Assembly (NCBI GenBank): GCA_032622095.1
Contig: CP136069.1
Location: 68,721,319 to 68,785,318 of the forward strand
Origin: Siphonodentalium dalli
Taxonomy: Eukaryota; Mollusca; Scaphopoda; Gadilida; Siphonodentaliidae
Direction of reading: 5' to 3'
DNA: 64,000 nucleotides
The translations under genes and the position numbers were made by a program. Positions 23,023-36,293 of this stretch are shown here, one piece after another. How positions within the stretch are numbered: the first letter of the stretch is position 1; each line of letters begins with the position of its first letter. The notes under the pieces were generated by a model. The model ran no database searches. It was not told where the DNA came from and was given only the letters and a program-made list of their open reading frames with translations.

Positions 23023-23520
23023 TTTAGTCATATACGATACAAGTCGTGTCTATATACCTGATAACATTACTTTAGCTCTCAGTCACAATTCACAACTTGG
23101 ATTAAAATCAATCATAACCTATACATGTATGCACACTGTCGCATATGACATGCCCGATTGCGTATCATTCAGAGTCATTCAGAATCAAAAAATATTCTAG
23201 AATTGTATACCGTAAAAGCCACATGATAGCACTCGTGAAAACTACCCGCCTCTGTGTCACAGGAAATAAAATCAATGATGGTACCGATGGCGGTGGTACT
23301 ATACCGGTATGTAGCCATCTATATATATAGTTCTCAGCGCTTCCCGCAGTTTATCATAAGCACGCATATTGTGTCTAGTTGCATATCGTCCAGAATTAGA
23401 TTCAATCAGAATTATTGAGAAAGTTTCGACATTATTCCAGCATTTTAGAAATAACCTTGACATCTCGTCTCCGGTTGTCATCTGAATGACGTTCAGAGCA
23501 GCAGCTGGTGGAATAATCAG

Positions 23521-23820
23521 AGTATATTGATCGTCATTGTGGTTGAGTATATTGATCGTCATTGTGGTTGAGTATATTGATCGTCATTGTGGTTGAGTAT
23601 ATTGATCGTCATTGTGGTTGAGTATATTGATCGTCATTGTGGTTGAGTATATTGATCGTCATTGTGGTTGAGTATATTGATCGTCATTGTGGTTGAGTAT
23701 ATTGATCGTCATTGTGGTTGAGTATATTGATCGTCATTGTGGTTGAGTATATTGATCGTCATTGTGGTTGAGTATATTGATCGTCATTGTGGTTGAGTAT
23801 ATTGATCGTCATTGTGGTTG
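23521..23820. repeat. 12 exact copies of a 25-bp unit
   Basis: The unit AGTATATTGATCGTCATTGT plus GGTTG is repeated head to tail exactly 12 times with no variation seen. There are no spacers, so it is not CRISPR. The homogeneity suggests very recent slippage or unequal exchange. Confidence 0.95.
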
Positions 23821-24227
23821 ACCATTGTTTTTTCCCTATTTCTGAGGGTCATACTATCAATTCTTTATCCTTATATATTTACATACTAAGTGTGATCATC
23901 ACTAAATCCAGCATTCCGATTGGTCGGCGCCCACGTGGCTAGTTGCAATTATTTCTCGGTGAACGCGCAACAGCTCTTAACTGCAGCCTCATAATTACAT
24001 GGACACGTCATCAGTTTCGGAAAGAAGAACGCGTAATGTTTTGGGCGCATTTGGACTCACGCAGGATTGAATTAACACATCATCGAGTTTCAATATAAAG
24101 AGAAATTGTTCCTGTTAACTTTTGCCAAGGGTGCTATGGGATATTTTTTGCTTGTTTTGTCACGATACACTTTTCGATTTAAATACATTTACAAAAGTGG
24201 CTTTTTCGCTAAATGTATATAAATATA

Positions 24228-24388
24228 AGGATTAACTGTCATGTGGACTGTTTTTATGGAGATGTAACCGTGAGGTAAGTGGTCATAATTTGTATGTAAA
24301 ACCGTTCTGGTTTTACACAACTTGAAGTTATGACCATTTACCTCACGGGTACATCTCCATAAAAACAGTCCACGTGACAGTTAATCCT
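24228..24388. mobile_element. Foldback miniature element, TA-flanked
   Basis: 161 bp with about 60-bp inverted arms. It starts AGGATTAACTGTCATGTGGA and ends with the complement, with TA on each side. A non-autonomous Tc1/mariner-like element is likely. Confidence 0.65.
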
Positions 24389-24395
24389 TATTATT

Positions 24396-24535
24396 AGGAG
24401 ATAAACATGTGGCTGTTGTGATTTTGGGACATTTATCGGTGGATTTTAGGATGGAAAATGCAGGAGCCGAAAAATCCTACATTTGTCATCGAAACACGTC
24501 CAAAAATCACACCAGACAGCATGTTTATCCTCAAT
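24396..24535. repeat. Imperfect inverted repeat
   Basis: GGAGATAAACATGTGGCTGT near 24396 and its diverged complement ACAGCATGTTTATCCTC near 24517 enclose about 100 bp. It lies directly after the foldback element. Confidence 0.45.
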
Positions 24536-24707
24536 CAAATTCACAACGATCGAGAATCATGCTATAGACACGATAATATGCCGAAGATTTTTTGAACTTG
24601 ACAATACATGAAAGTTTACAAAAAATTCATATCACTTCCTCCTAGAAATTGTACTCTGCTCCATGAAGGTATAATTATATATATTTCCAATAGAAATAAA
24701 CCGAGCA

Positions 24708-24809
24708 TGGCATTATATAGAATTTGAGTTGATGGATTTTAATGAATTCCTTTGGTTTGCAAACCAAATGAATCCACTAAAATCCATCAACTCGAATTCT
24801 ATATCATGA
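24708..24809. repeat. Near-perfect 102-bp palindrome
   Basis: Two arms of about 50 bp with essentially no loop, centred on TTTGGTTTGCAAACCAAA. A hairpin or cruciform of this size is normally a miniature element. No TSD defined. Confidence 0.75.
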
Positions 24810-24981
24810 CAATGTGACATATCGGATATGTATAAATGATATTAATAAGTGCAAGATTCGTGGCCAAGTAAGGACCAAGTTGCGAAGGTATTGCAACTAC
24901 TGACCTGTTGTGGACCTTTCACGTTGCATTGCATCAGTGGTCAACGCGTCGAATTTCACAGCATAGCGAACATAGGTTCGG

Positions 24982-24992
24982 TATTTGCAACA
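24982..24992. repeat. Left target-site duplication of the giant element
   Basis: TATTTGCAACA, exactly repeated at 47637-47647, directly abutting the identical inverted ends. Confidence 0.85.
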
Positions 24993-25260
24993 GGTGTGTG
25001 AAGTTGGTTTGACATTGGACGTTGGACGTTGGACGTTCAACAAAAACGATATAAAATCCGGATATTTCCAGATGAAAATTAGTGTGAAGTTGGTTTGACA
25101 TTGGACGTTGGACGTTGGACGTTCAACAAAAACGATATAAAATCCGCATATTTGCAGATGAAAATTACTGTGAAGTTGGTTTGACATTGGACGTTCAACA
25201 ACAACGATCTTAAAACCGCTTATTTGCAGCTGAATCGAATCGCACATATATAGGCACAGG
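24993..25260. repeat. Left terminal 86-bp subrepeats
   Basis: TGAAGTTGGTTTGACATTGG recurs at about 24999, 25085 and 25171 (period 86), each followed by GGACGTT motifs and 'aacaaaaacgat'. The right end (about 47400-47636) carries the mirror image. Confidence 0.8.
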
Positions 25261-25439
25261 TAGAACCGCTTTGTTTCGGTCCAAGCGGTATTGCGTGGGA
25301 ATAAGCTATGCTCCATAGGATTTCCCTACCGAAATTTCAAGGTTATTGATCCACTGGTTTTGCCTCTACCCTCTGCACTCACGGCGAACTTTAGACAGAA
25401 TTTTCTAAGTCGAACGTCCATTTGTTTACCTTTCGAAAG

Positions 25440-26358
25440 GGGTAGGGTTCTCTATTCCGAAGGTTCGCTATTCCGAAGGTTCACTAATCCGAAGGTTCAC
25501 TAATCCGAAGGTTCACCAATCCGAAGGTTCACTTTTCCGAAGGTTCGCTATTCCGAAGGTTTTCTATTATGGGAGTTTTTAGCCAGAAATGAATCAAAAT
25601 TTGCCCCCCCCCGTACATTTATACACCCCAATCTAATATCTAATTTGTCCCAGATGTCGGTTATTAATAGCAAGAAGACAGTATCAGTTTATCATTTTAA
25701 TATTATAGAAAGTTGAAAACAACAATGACTGAAATAAACTACGAGTTAGAGATGCATTCTACCCGAACTGGCAATCTGTACTTGAAAGAAACATCAACAT
25801 TAAAATCAAAACAAAGTCAGAATTGCAGTCAGGTCCATTCAGCGGTATTCTGCTATACAGTAAGTTATAGAGCTCCAGTATTGATTGACCGTAAGAGCCC
25901 CACTGTTATAGTCCGCCTTTAGCATTTGGGACATTATATTAATCAAAATAACTCCTATGTAAATCATTTCTAAATCAGATGATTTATTGAAGTTATGTCT
26001 ACGTAAAATAACACTTCCTAAAACGACATATGTCGTTTTAGTCCTCAGCCGATAGACGACATATATGTCGTTCTACTCGCCAAATATAAAAGGGTTAAAT
26101 CTCAAGGAAACCCACGAAAACAAAAATCACATTAATTTTTTTAATGTTTTAAGTTATTTCCTTCATAAAAAGAGTTTTCGTACTAAAGAACCCTCTCAAT
26201 ACTTTAGAATATAGAATTAACTTTTAAAATAACAAAAACCTTCGGAATAGCGAACCTTCGGAATAGTGAACCTTCGGAATAGTGAACCTTCGGATTAGTG
26301 AACCTTCGGATTAGTGAACCTTCGGAATAGCGAACCTTCGGAATAGAGACATGTTCCC
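25440..26358. mobile_element. 919-bp element inserted in a left-arm unit, 8-bp TSD
   Basis: TTCGAAAG at 25432-25439 and 26359-26366 flanks the insertion. Uninterrupted units have this octamer once. The inverted ends (GGG..TCTCTATTCCGAAGG) run into about six copies each of a 15-16-bp motif ATTCCGAAGGTTCACT in opposite orientations. No ORF of note. Copies of its right half are at 62600-63095 and 63295-63585. The 8-bp TSD and subterminal repeats suggest hAT, but the GGG ends leave Merlin- or Mutator-like possible. Confidence 0.8.
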
Positions 26359-28774
26359 TTCGAAAGACATTCAAACAGACATTCAAATATATGCTTCTGG
26401 CCCAATTATAGGGCCCGTTTCGGGTGCCATGGGCGTACCCGGATGTGTAACGAATGAAAATAATCGGCATATCATAATGCTTGCAGTTTGTGAGATAATG
26501 GGGGTGATCAAATATTTGGGAATATCGCTGTGAAGTTGGACGGACGTTGGACGTTCGTGGACATTCGCGACACGGTCTGTTTTCAATGAAATACCATAGA
26601 CTCGCATTTGTTGATATGACTAACAGCTGCCTTGTGCCCACACAACTCTTATTTAAAAAAAATCACCCTCCTTGCAAACATATTTCCATGCAAATAATCA
26701 AATTGTTGAATGTCCACGAACGTCCAACGTCCGTCTAACTTCACAGCACAATTTCCACACAAAAAAAAACGCAGTTTCCAGTTTGCACAAGGAGACTTCT
26801 CTAGACCTAATTCGCGCTCTCCAGTTCACAAATTTTAAACTTTTATGTTTTTACATAATTTTCCGAATGTTCCTTTCCCCTTTGAAAAACATTCAAACTG
26901 AAATTCAAATGTGTACACATGTAGAACCGCTTTGTTTCGGTCCAAGCGGTATTGCGTGGGAATAATCTATGCTCCATAGGATTTCACTACCGAAATTTCA
27001 AGGTTATTGATCCACCGGTTTTGCCTCTGCACTCTGCACTCACGGCGAACTTTAGACATAATTTTCTAAGTCGAACGTCTATTTGTTTACCTTTCGAAAG
27101 ACATTCAAACAGACATTCAAATATATGCTTCTGGCCCAATTATAGGGCCCGTTTCGGGTGCCATGGGCGTACCCGGATGTGTAACGAATGAAAATCATCG
27201 GCATATCATAATGCTTGCAGTTTGTGAGATAATGGGGGTGATCAAATATTTGGGAATATCGCTGTGAAGTTGGACGGACGTTGGACGTTCGTGGACATTC
27301 GCGACACGGTCTGTTTTCAATGAAATACCATAGACTCGCATTTGTTGATATTACTAACAGCTGCCTTGTGCCCACACAACTCTTATTTAAAAAAATCACC
27401 CTCCTTGCAAACATATTTCCATGCAAATAATCAAATTGTTGAATGTCCACGAACGTCCAACGTCCGTCTAACTTCACAGCACAATTTCCACAAAAAAAAA
27501 AAAACGCAGTTTCCAGTTTGCACCAGGAGACTTCTCTTGACCTAATTCGCGCTCTCAAACAGACAAATTTAAAAAAAAAATTAAGACAATTTTCCGAATG
27601 TTTTTTACTTTGAAAAACATTGGACGTTGGACGTTCAACACTGTGGATCTAAAATGGGGTTACCGGCAGGTGACTCGAATCGCACATATATAGGCACAGG
27701 TAGAACCGCTTTGTTTCGGTCCAAGCGGTATTGCGTGGGAATAAGCTATGCTCCATAGGATTTCCCTACCGAAATTTCAAGGTTATTGATCCACTGGTTT
27801 TGCCTCTACCCTCTGCACTCACGGCGAACTTTAGACAGAATTTTCTAAGTCGAACGTCCATTTGTTTACCTTTCGAAAGACATTCAAACAGACATTCAAA
27901 TATATGCTTCTGGCCCAATTATAGGGCCCGTTTCGGGTGCCATGGGCGTACCCGGATGTGTAACGAATGAAAATAATCGGCATATCATAATGCTTGCAGT
28001 TTGTGAGATAATGGGGGTGATCAAATATTTGGGAATATCGCTGTGAAGTTGGGCGGACGTTGGACGTTCGTGGACATTCGCGACACGGTCTGTTTTCAAT
28101 GAAATACCATAGACTCGCATTTGTTGATATGACTAACAGCTGCCTTGTGCCCACACAACTCTTATTTAAAAAAAATCACCCTCCTTGCAAACATATTTCC
28201 ATGCAAATAATCAAATTGTTGAATGTCCACGAACGTCCAACGTCCGTCTAACTTCACAGCACAATTTCCACACAAAAAAAAACGCAGTTTCCAGTTTGCA
28301 CAAGGAGACTTCTCTAGACCTAATTCGCGCTCTCCAGTTCACAAATTTTAAACTTTTATTTTTTTACATAATTTTCCGAATGTTCCTTTCCCCTTTGAAA
28401 AACATTCAAACTGAAATTCAAATGTGTACACATGTAGAACCGCTTTGTTTCGGTCCAAGCGGTATTGCGTGGGAATAATCTATGCTCCATAGGATTTCAC
28501 TACCGAAATTTCAAGGTTATTGATCCACCGGTTTTGCCTCTACCCTCTGCACTCACGGCGAACTTTAGACATAATTTTCTAAGTCGAACGTCTATTTGTT
28601 TACCTTTCGAAAGACATTCAAACAGACATTCAAATATATGCTTCTGGCCCAATTATAGGGCCCGTTTCGGGTGCCATGGGCGTACCCGGATGTGTAACGA
28701 ATGAAAATCATCGGCATATCATAATGCTTGCAGTTTGTGAGATAATGGGGGTGATCAAATATTTGGGAATATCG

Positions 28775-28992
28775 CTGTGAAGTTGGACGGACGTTGGACG
28801 TTCGTGGACATTCGCGACACGGTCTGTTTTCAATGAAATACCATAGACTCGCATTTGTTGATATTACTAACAGCTGCCTTGTGCCCACACAACTCTTATT
28901 TAAAAAAATCACCCTCCTTGCAAACATATTTCCATGCAAATAATCAAATTGTTGAATGTCCACGAACGTCCAACATCCGTCTAACTTCACAG
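28775..28992. repeat. Hairpin built into each satellite unit (example copy)
   Basis: CTGTGAAGTTGGACGGACGT and the next 19 bases (28775-28813) are repeated inverted at 28954-28992 with two changes in this copy, around a 140-bp loop. Every complete unit in both arms shows this pair. Its TGTGAAGTTGG start resembles the ends of the whole 22.6-kb element. Confidence 0.8.
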
Positions 28993-31900
28993 CACAATTT
29001 CCACACAAAAAAAAACGCAGTTTCCAGTTTGCACAAGGAGACTTCTCTAGACCTAATTCGCGCTCTCCAGTTCACAAATTTTAAACTTTTATTTTTTTAC
29101 ATAATTTTCCGAATGTTCCTTTCCCCTTTGAAAAACATTCAAACTGAAATTCAAATGTGTACACATGTAGAACCGCTTTGTTTCGGTCCAAGCGGTATTG
29201 CGTGGGAATAATCTATGCTCCATAGGATTTCACTACCGAAATTTCAAGGTTATTGATCCACCGGTTTTGCCTCTACCCTCTGCAATCACGGCGAACTTTA
29301 GACATAATTTTCTAAGTCGAACGTCCATTTGTTTACCTTTCGAAAGACATTCAAACAGACATTCAAATATATGCTTCTGGCCCAATTATAGGGCCCGTTT
29401 CGGGTGCCATGGGCGTACCCGGATGTGTAACGAATGAAAATCATCGGCATATCATAATGCTTGCAGTTTGTGAGATAATGGGGGTGATCAAATATTTGGG
29501 AATATCGCTGTGAAGTTGGACGGACGTTGGACGTTCGTGGACATTCGCGACACGGTCTGTTTTCAATGAAATACCATAGACTCGCATTTGTTGATATTAC
29601 TAACAGCTGCCTTGTGCCCACACAACTCTTATTTAAAAAAATCACCCTCCTTGCAAACATATTTCCATGCAAATAATCAAATTGTTGAATGTCCACGAAC
29701 GTCCAACGTCCGTCTAACTTCACAGCACAATTTCCACACAAAAAAAAACGCAGTTTCCAGTTTGCACAAGGAGACTTCTCTAGACCTAATTCGCGCTCTC
29801 CAGTTCACAAATTTTAAACTTTTATTTTTTTACATAATTTTCCGAATGTTCCTTTCCCCTTTGAAAAACATTCAAACTGAAATTCAAATGTGTACACATG
29901 TAGAACCGCTTTGTTTCGGTCCAAGCGGTATTGCGTGGGAATAATCTATGCTCCATAGGATTTCACTACCGAAATTTCAAGGTTATTGATCCACCGGTTT
30001 TGCCTCTACCCTCTGCACTCACGGCGAACTTTAGACATAATTTTCTAAGTCGAACGTCTATTTGTTTACCTTTCGAAAGACATTCAAACAGACATTCAAA
30101 TATATGCTTCTGGCCCAATTATAGGGCCCGTTTCGGGTGCCATGGGCGTACCCGGATGTGTAACGAATGAAAATCATCGGCATATCATAATGCTTGCAGT
30201 TTGTGAGATAATGGGGGTGATCAAATATTTGGGAATATCGCTGTGAAGTTGGACGGACGTTGGACGTTCGTGGACATTCGCGACACGGTCTGTTTTCAAT
30301 GAAATACCATAGACTCGCATTTGTTGATATTACTAACAGCTGCCTTGTGCCCACACAACTCTTATTTAAAAAAATCACCCTCCTTGCAAACATATTTCCA
30401 TGCAAATAATCAAATTGTTGAATGTCCACGAACGTCCAACGTCCGTCTAACTTCACAGCACAATTTCCACACAAAAAAAAACGCAGTTTCCAGTTTGCAC
30501 AAGGAGACTTCTCTAGACCTAATTCGCGCTCTCCAGTTCACAAATTTTAAACTTTTATTTTTTTACATAATTTTCCGAATGTTCCTTTCCCCTTTGAAAA
30601 ACATTCAAACTGAAATTCAAATGTGTACACATGTAGAACCGCTTTGTTTCGGTCCAAGCGGTATTGCGTGGGAATAATCTATGCTCCATAGGATTTCACT
30701 ACCGAAATTTCAAGGTTATTGATCCACCGGTTTTGCCTCTACCCTCTGCACTCACGGCGAACTTTAGACATAATTTTCTAAGTCGAACGTCTATTTGTTT
30801 ACCTTTCGAAAGACATTCAAACAGACATTCAAATATATGCTTCTGGCCCAATTATAGGGCCCGTTTCGGGTGCCATGGGCGTACCCGGATGTGTAACGAA
30901 TGAAAATCATCGGCATATCATAATGCTTGCAGTTTGTGAGATAATGGGGGTGATCAAATATTTGGGAATATCGCTGTGAAGTTGGACGGACGTTGGACGT
31001 TCGTGGACATTCGCGACACGGTCTGTTTTCAATGAAATACCATAGACTCGCATTTGTTGATATTACTAACAGCTGCCTTGTGCCCACACAACTCTTATTT
31101 AAAAAAATCACCCTCCTTGCAAACATATTTCCATGCAAATAATCAAATTGTTGAATGTCCACGAACGTCCAACGTCCGTCTAACTTCACAGCACAATTTC
31201 CACACAAAAAAAAACGCAGTTTCCAGTTTGCACAAGGAGACTTCTCTAGACCTAATTCGCGCTCTCCAGTTCACAAATTTTAAACTTTTATTTTTTTACA
31301 TAATTTTCCGAATGTTCCTTTCCCCTTTGAAAAACATTCAAACTGAAATTCAAATGTGTACACATGTAGAACCGCTTTGTTTCGGTCCAAGCGGTATTGC
31401 GTGGGAATAATCTATGCTCCATAGGATTTCACTACCGAAATTTCAAGGTTATTGATCCACCGGTTTTGCCTCTACCCTCTGCACTCACGGCGAACTTTAG
31501 ACATAATTTTCTAAGTCGAACGTCTATTTGTTTACCTTTCGAAAGACATTCAAACAGACATTCAAATATATGCTTCTGGCCCAATTATAGGGCCCGTTTC
31601 GGGTGCCATGGGCGTACCCGGATGTGTAACGAATGAAAATCATCGGCATATCATAATGCTTGCAGTTTGTGAGATAATGGGGGTGATCAAATATTTGGGA
31701 ATATCGCTGTGAAGTTGGACGGACGTTGGACGTTCGTGGACATTCGCGACACGGTCTGTTTTCAATGAAATACCATAGACTCGCATTTGTTGATATTACT
31801 AACAGCTGCCTTGTGCCCACACAACTCTTATTTAAAAAAATCACCCTCCTTGCAAACATATTTCCATGCAAATAATCAAATTGTTGAATGTCCACGAACG

Positions 31901-32922
31901 TCCAACGTCCGTCTAACTTCACAGCACAATTTCCACACAAAAAAAAACGCAGTTTCCAGTTTGCACAAGGAGACTTCTCTAGACCTAATTCGCGCTCTCC
32001 AGTTCACAAATTTTAAACTTTTATTTTTTTACATAATTTTCCGAATGTTCCTTTCCCCTTTGAAAAACATTCAAACTGAAATTCAAATGTGTACACATGT
32101 AGAACCGCTTTGTTTCGGTCCAAGCGGTATTGCGTGGGAATAATCTATGCTCCATAGGATTTCACTACCGAAATTTCAAGGTTATTGATCCACCGGTTTT
32201 GCCTCTACCCTCTGCACTCACGGCGAACTTTAGACATAATTTTCTAAGTCGAACGTCTATTTGTTTACCTTTCGAAAGACATTCAAACAGACATTCAAAT
32301 ATATGCTTCTGGCCCAATTATAGGGCCCGTTTCGGGTGCCATGGGCGTACCCGGATGTGTAACGAATGAAAATCATCGGCATATCATAATGCTTGCAGTT
32401 TGTGAGATAATGGGGGTGATCAAATATTTGGGAATATCGCTGTGAAGTTGGACGGACGTTGGACGTTCGTGGACATTCGCGACACGGTCTGTTTTCAATG
32501 AAATACCATAGACTCGCATTTGTTGATATTACTAACAGCTGCCTTGTGCCCACACAACTCTTATTTAAAAAAATCACCCTCCTTGCAAACATATTTCCAT
32601 GCAAATAATCAAATTGTTGAATGTCCACGAACGTCCAACGTCCGTCTAACTTCACAGCACAATTTCCACAAAAAAAAAAAACGCAGTTTCCAGTTTGCAC
32701 AAGGAGACTTCTCTAGACCTAATTCGCGCTCTCCAGTTCACAAATTTTAAACTTTTATTTTTTTACATAATTTTCCGAATGTTCCTTTCCACTTTGAAAA
32801 ACATTCAAACTGAAATTCAAATGTGTACACAGGTAGAACCGCTCTGTTTCGGTCCAAGCGGTATTGCGTGGGAATAATCTATGCTCCATAGGATTTCCCT
32901 ACTGAAATTTCAAGGTTATTGA

Positions 32923-35041
32923 TTTTCTAGATGAAATCAGATTGAATAGTAGCCGATAAAACACTCAAATGAAAGAAATGTTAGATTTTATAACGAAATA
33001 TGGCAGTGGTGGGACCAGCTTAGCTTGGACACTGATCTCTGCCCCACATTTTGACACATACTATATGTATATTTTTTATATTTATTTATGTAATATGCTG
33101 TAAGAAACTTATCTTTCTTGTTATCAATTAGTGCTTCAAGATTGTGAACTATGTTTGTGACATCTTTTCTATAAATATCCACATGCATGTACCTGTATGT
33201 TGTGGAGATTTCTAGACATAATTTTGGAAATCTGACGTAATCTGATGCATATCATAACTATAAATTGCAGACCAATTTAAACACTGCATCAAATCTATCT
33301 GTAGTAATAATTTTATATGGCCGTTTTAAAATTGGGACATATTATTCTTTTGTTCTGTCCTGCAAATATTCGTTATTCTAAAAGATATTTGATTCAACCA
33401 GAACATTCAATTTGTATTCCATTGGTAATGCCTGTGTTTCTAAATATAAACAGCTCATACAGTGACTTCATTTGTCATTTCAAAGTTCATACTCTGTTGT
33501 AACAGATACTAATGTGTTACCCCATACTGAGTCAGACATGTGTCATAGATTCACATCTATTTCAAGAAATAAGACTGAAATTGCTATAATTGACGTCTGA
33601 TTTGAAATCAGATTATTAAATGGAAAATTATTGGTGCCAAAACAATGATTCTGCGAATGTTCTTATATATGCCTAAACATCAAGAATGTTCTTGTTAGGC
33701 GAGTTAATGCAAAAATTCCAATTATTTCAACACAAAGCAGTTGCACAAAGTATAAAATCTATAAACTTTTATTTTTTAATACGAGAAATGGTTGTATACA
33801 ATGGGTGACTTATCATACTCAAAAACTGGAATTTTCTCACTTATGCTACCGTCGCCGAACTGATATTTTCAATTCGTTATTCTATTTGAGTCGCAAATGC
33901 TATGCGGAATTCAATTTGATCGTATTTGATTATTCACAGGACCCTAGTCCGTCCGTTTGCTTTTTCGTTTCCTGATAAATTTAGTAAGTCGTAATTCAAT
34001 GGAATAAAATTTGGTATGAGTTTACTAAGCCAAAATACAGGTCAAGTTTGGATTTGGGTTCCACCTGCTAAATTTTCACCATAGTTATGGCCCTTGGAAT
34101 TACCAATGGGCATATTTTGCCACGCACCAGTGATTGTCTTGCTCGGAGTTATAGCTAGCCAAACTTCATACTAATTTAAAAAAACAAAAGATTTATGTTC
34201 ATAAATGAAAGTAATATATCTGCATATTGACAAATCCTAACAAAAATTTATGACAGTGTGCTTCAATGTTCAATAAATGAGATATTGGTTGTTTGCATTC
34301 AATCTGAAGCTGTGGAGGATGCAAAAGAATTATCTAAACATTCATGAAGATTGCAGTGTTCTCATTCTCATAAGGGTTATAAAAAGTCACAATATAAATG
34401 GTTTGTAAAGTCCTTCTTTATGATTTTGTACCAATTGGAATCCCTATTAAAGATTCACAGGAATCTAAATAACAGGGTATTTTTTTAGAATAAATAAAGT
34501 CTTCAGGATTATATTATGATAATGATGTGCATTATTAGTTGGATGACTGATGTCACTTAATGTAGCCTAATTGCACTGCAGGCCGTGCAGGGGGTATCCT
34601 TAGTCCTATTGGGAGAGTTCCACCTCGTGTTAATCTTATTTCTGGCAGTCAGTTGTAGGTGTACAAAATACGATGAAACTTGAGATTGAATTGGTTTACT
34701 GATCCCAATTGAGCTAGAAAGCCAATTTTGCCTGACCTGCATATACATGTATATATGTTTGTTATTTATTTGTGTAATATACAGAGAGAAAAAACTTATT
34801 TCCTTGTTATCCATCAGTGCTTTCTTCAAGATATGTTGATTTTGTTTGTGATATGTTATCTTTCCTGTGTTGGTGCCAACTTTGTGGATATGTTTAAATT
34901 AATCACACATGCAGCATTTTCATGTGATGCTGCACTTTCTAGAGTCATACATTAGATTGGAAAATAAATTCCATGTTAATTGTCTCATCCAATATTTTTA
35001 TGTATCCATACCACGTATGGCATAAACCAGATAGAGAAATA
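32923..35041. other. Start of the central spacer, decayed repeats only
   Basis: 33050-33200, 34725-34950 and 37740-37985 are diverged copies of one repeat ('tatttatttgtgtaatat..cttgttatccatca.tgctt'). 33940-34105 is a decayed copy of the ~171-bp mollusc-type unit. No gene recognised. Confidence 0.5.
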
Positions 35042-35753
35042 CACAGGCCCTGGGGAAAAATATCAGCTATACCAATATATACTATACCAGTGATAAGGTT
35101 AACAATTCTGATTTTTGGAAAAACACAACATCTATCATATTCCTGATATATTCTCAAAATCATTCCATCTCAGTCACAGTATATTTCAATGTGTCATTTT
35201 GGTTATGAAATTGCCTTTCTTTTCGTGTATAAGTCAATAGTATAAAACGAAGGGAAGTCCAGATATCATAGCGAAACTAGTGAAACCTACAGACAAAAAG
35301 CAGTTAGTTTCCCTGGCCAGTAAGTAGTGATTATACACGGATACAAATTAAATTATTATGATCACAATTGCCAAACTTGCGAATTCCCTGTTTATGTCAA
35401 TTTTGCTTCAATTGACTCTGCTACGTTATATTATAAAGGAAATATGCCCTATAATATAAGCTGTGGCATATTTTTGGTAAGTGACATCTTTTTGAATTAT
35501 TGAGAATATTAGGCAGATGGGGAAACTGACGACCCATTTTATTCACAAGTTTATTGTAGATTTTTTAAGTTTTTGCTACAATATCTCAACTTCCCTTTGT
35601 TTGATACTATCAAATTATACATCAAACGAAAGGAATTTCATGGCCAGTAAGACACATTGAAAAATAGCTGTGGCTGAGATGTAAAAATATTGAGAATCTG
35701 AGGAATATGATAGATATTGGTATATATCTGGTATTTTTCCCCAGGAGCCTGTG
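35042..35753. mobile_element. 712-bp foldback element, CACAGGC ends
   Basis: Inverted ends start CACAGGC(T)CCTGGGGAAAAA. The arms can be followed, diverged, for about 250 bp. Flanks GAGAAATA and GCGAAATT may be a worn 8-bp TSD. The small relative at 38667-38769 has a clear one. No ORF. Confidence 0.65.
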
Positions 35754-36201
35754 GCGAAATTGGTAGGGATATTACAGGTTTACATCGTAGTACCGTCGCT
35801 TTACTCTACTATAGCAGACATTACGCCCAGATTCAGTGGCCAGAGTTTTTTTTATCAATTTTAATCAGCATTATCATACAAATAAATAAAAAATTCAACA
35901 TTTTAATATCAGAAAGAGTTATATCTTAATGATGCACTGAATTATGTATTATTATATAGACAGTTTATGTTGTGTCATTGACTGACAAAATAATGATCCT
36001 CGAGGAATAATGGCAAATATTAGTGTCAATTTGCACACAATTTCTGTGCATGATTTTGTCACAATTTTATTTGCTGCAAATTTTGGAAATGGTAGATTTT
36101 ACAATTTACGGCAATCTTTTGATGATGACAGGGAGTATAACTATATTATTATTTACAACTGACATCATATATTCCTGATTCATGTGTTTATTTCTATATA
36201 G

Positions 36202-36293
36202 AAATTTCTGGGAAATTTAGAACTGTCCGCCGAGGCTTGCAGAACGCAACGCACAAGCTATTGAATACATTGGATAGCTTTGATGGGAGATTT
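36202..36293 (+). CDS. Candidate orphan exon in the spacer
   Basis: 92 nt between an acceptor-like TTTCTATATAG and a donor GTAAGA. After two bases it is open for 30 codons, starting ISGKFRTVRRGLQNATHKLL and ending TLDSFDGRF. Composition is less AT-rich than its surroundings. I do not recognise the family. The phase (ends 0) fits the next candidate segment at 36674. It could be a captured fragment of a host gene or a chance ORF. Confidence 0.3.

Larger units (their letters stand above)
24993..32922 (+). repeat. Left satellite arm
   Basis: After the terminal subrepeats come units anchored on ATGCTCCATAGGATTT. The starting points are 25291 (long type, interrupted by an insertion), 26952 (short), 27731 (long), and then 28465, 29198, 29931, 30664, 31397 and 32130 at exactly 733-734 bp, with a last partial unit breaking off at about 32922. 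The long type (about 780 bp) contains 'tataggcacagg', the short one 'tgtacacatgtag'. The six or seven 733-bp units differ by only a few bases. Confidence 0.9.

Noticed and set aside
23521-23820. CRISPR array
   Set aside because: Direct repeats without spacers, in a eukaryotic genome.
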